Assembly (NCBI GenBank): GCA_001898255.1
Contig: MKTK01000003.1
Location: forward strand, 55,685 to 119,684
Origin: Chryseobacterium sp. 39-10
GTDB taxonomy: Bacteria > Bacteroidota > Bacteroidia > Flavobacteriales > Weeksellaceae
Length of the DNA stretch: 64,000 bases
Direction: 5' to 3'
Part shown: positions 63,033 to 64,000 of the stretch, one piece after another
Position numbering within the stretch: position 1 is the first letter of the stretch
How the letters are laid out: the number at the start of each line of letters is the position of its first letter
Made by a program: the position numbers and the translations under genes
Notes under the pieces: generated by a model
Databases searched by the model: none
Told to the model about the DNA's origin: nothing
What the model saw: the letters and a program-made list of their open reading frames with translations, nothing else

Positions 63033-63819
63033 TTCCTTATCAAAAATTAAAAAGCTTGCAGGAACCATTTGTGGAAATTTCAATGCTGGAAGAATAATTC
63101 CATTACATCTTATTGCAGAATCTGAGGATATTGAGGTATTTTATGATCATTATGACAAAGGAACTTTTGATGGAATGACTGTATATGATGATAATCAATT
63201 TTATATTCATATTAATATAGATAATCATAATAGGTATGATTCTCCACGCTCTAGATTCACATTAGCTCACGAATTTGGGCATTACTTTATTGATACACAT
63301 CGTATTGGACTCAAACTGGGAATTTTAGAACCTCATCCCTCAAAAATTGACAAGGTTCAATTCGATAGAATTGAAAGAGAAGCAGATTATTTTGCGGCTT
63401 GTCTCTTAATGCCAGAAGAATCTTTTCAACGAGATTTATACAAGAGAAAAAAATTTAGTTTTAATGTAATTGATGAGTTAAGCAAGGAATATAACGTGAG
63501 TAAAACTTCATGTGCACTAAGATTTGCAGAAATTGGAAATCATCCTATTAAAATAGTTTATGCTGAAAATGGAAATGTGAAATGGCAAAAAAATAGTCAG
63601 GGCTTCCCTTATTGGAATTTACTTAATGATAAAAAGGTTCCTGAAGGCCTAGTTATGGCTGATTATTTTAAAAATATAAAAACTTCAATTGAAAATCCTG
63701 AAAAAATTTTTGCTATGGATTGCTTTGAAGGTGTAAAATCTGAAGACTCTAGAAGAGTTTTTTATGAACATTGTATAGTATATGAAAACTGTGCATTAAG
63801 TATCATTTGGGAAGATTAA
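63019..63819 (+). CDS. ImmA/IrrE-type (COG2856) zinc metallopeptidase
   Basis: 266 residues. The zinc motif HEFGH is in TLAHEFGHYF, with a downstream Glu in READYFAACLLMP as third ligand. This is the ImmA/IrrE/CapP fold. ImmA and IrrE cleave transcription repressors; CapP cleaves CapH to release CBASS expression after DNA damage. The GTG start at 63019 overlaps the previous gene by 14 bp. The C-terminal 90 residues form an extra domain with no motif that I recognise. Confidence 0.88.
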   Translation: MIDISSLSKIKKLAGTICGNFNAGRIIPLHLIAESEDIEVFYDHYDKGTFDGMTVYDDNQFYIHINIDNHNRYDSPRSRFTLAHEFGHYFIDTHRIGLKLGILEPHPSKIDKVQFDRIEREADYFAACLLMPEESFQRDLYKRKKFSFNVIDELSKEYNVSKTSCALRFAEIGNHPIKIVYAENGNVKWQKNSQGFPYWNLLNDKKVPEGLVMADYFKNIKTSIENPEKIFAMDCFEGVKSEDSRRVFYEHCIVYENCALSIIWED

Positions 63820-63855
63820 AGTTTTTGACTGAAAACTTCAATCTAGATAACTTTA

Positions 63856-64000
63856 CTATTTCTCAATTGATTTGTTGATACATTGCCGATGTTCTGATTG
63901 GTTCATTTTCTCAATTAAAAAAGGAGGTAGTATCTTTCTAACTGTGTAAGTTGAAAAGTTATTCTGAAGATATTTTGAGCCCTCAAAGCTCAAAAAATAT
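63856..64000 (-). CDS. 3' end of an unrecognised gene (runs off the window)
   Basis: A minus-strand frame open from the window edge to a TAG at 63856, 47 residues, with protein-like composition (NNFSTYTVRKILPPFLIEKM). It is convergent with the peptidase gene, 36 bp apart. Too little is visible to name it. Confidence 0.45.
   Translation of the reverse strand, partial: YFLSFEGSKYLQNNFSTYTVRKILPPFLIEKMNQSEHRQCINKSIEK

Noticed and set aside
63971..63995. TTTTGAGC/GCTCAAAA hairpin as terminator of the peptidase gene
   Set aside because: It lies 150 bp past the stop and inside a plausible minus-strand coding frame open to the window edge.

Overview
The window looks like a piece of a flavobacterial chromosome, probably Weeksellaceae (Chryseobacterium/Kaistella-like). 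The signs are type IX secretion (T9SS) C-terminal sorting tails, Bacteroidetes promoters (TTTG, about 20 nt, TAnnTTTG), many lipoproteins, OmpA-free outer-membrane beta-barrel receptors, an RteC remnant and low GC. All functional calls come from reading motifs and families; no search was run.

Positions 1-10.6 kb hold a UvrA-family protein cut by the window edge, a YheT-like hydrolase, tRNA-Arg(CCT) and an M28 aminopeptidase. A divergent NtrC-type two-component pair (6.3-7.7 kb) then faces a large efflux operon. That operon (7.8-19.3 kb) encodes an HlyD-type adaptor, a DUF2807 lipoprotein, a LolD/MacB-type ATPase, an outer-membrane beta-barrel receptor, two FtsX/MacB permeases and a TolC-type channel. 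Its promoter region carries a textbook sigma-54 GG-N10-GC element and two upstream GTYC-N6-GAAC sites. A family of double-hairpin repeats is scattered inside it.

Positions 19.3-27 kb are housekeeping: an aminotransferase, tRNA-Ser(TGA), a fluoride channel without an ordinary start codon, thioredoxin reductase, HolA, an HsdR_N-like protein, an acyl-CoA synthetase and a GNAT-nitrilase fusion. Positions 27.1-36.6 kb form an aspartate/asparagine/fumarate cluster: asparaginase, aspartate 4-decarboxylase, AspT antiporter, Crp/Fnr regulator, Dcu transporter, porin and aspartase. A perfect TGTGA-N6-TCACA site lies between the regulator and the Dcu gene.

Positions 36.8-52.6 kb are bounded by two 18-bp direct repeats that look like a tRNA 3' end. 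An RteC fragment lies at one end and a broken tyrosine integrase at the other, so I read this as a decayed integrated element. It carries two receptors paralogous to the one in the efflux operon, three secreted LRR proteins with T9SS tails, lipoproteins, an S41 protease, a beta-lactamase-fold hydrolase and a NarL-type two-component system. Three genes here share a promoter-proximal motif.

Positions 52.6-64 kb are visibly more AT-rich and form a defence island. It has an AbiEi-like/Fic fusion and an IS1-family transposase (both between 80-bp direct repeats), then a complete type III CBASS operon on the minus strand: CD-NTase, HORMA, TRIP13-like ATPase and a two-TM NUDIX effector. Three further minus-strand genes follow it, the last with a DUF6602-like nuclease fold. 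Divergent from CBASS lie a 58-aa basic protein gene (minus strand) and a plus-strand trio: a sigma-like protein, a 116-aa protein and an ImmA/IrrE peptidase. This trio recalls the CapH/CapP control of CBASS but has a sigma-like protein where the repressor would be. It and the three-gene tail are the best candidates for something undescribed.
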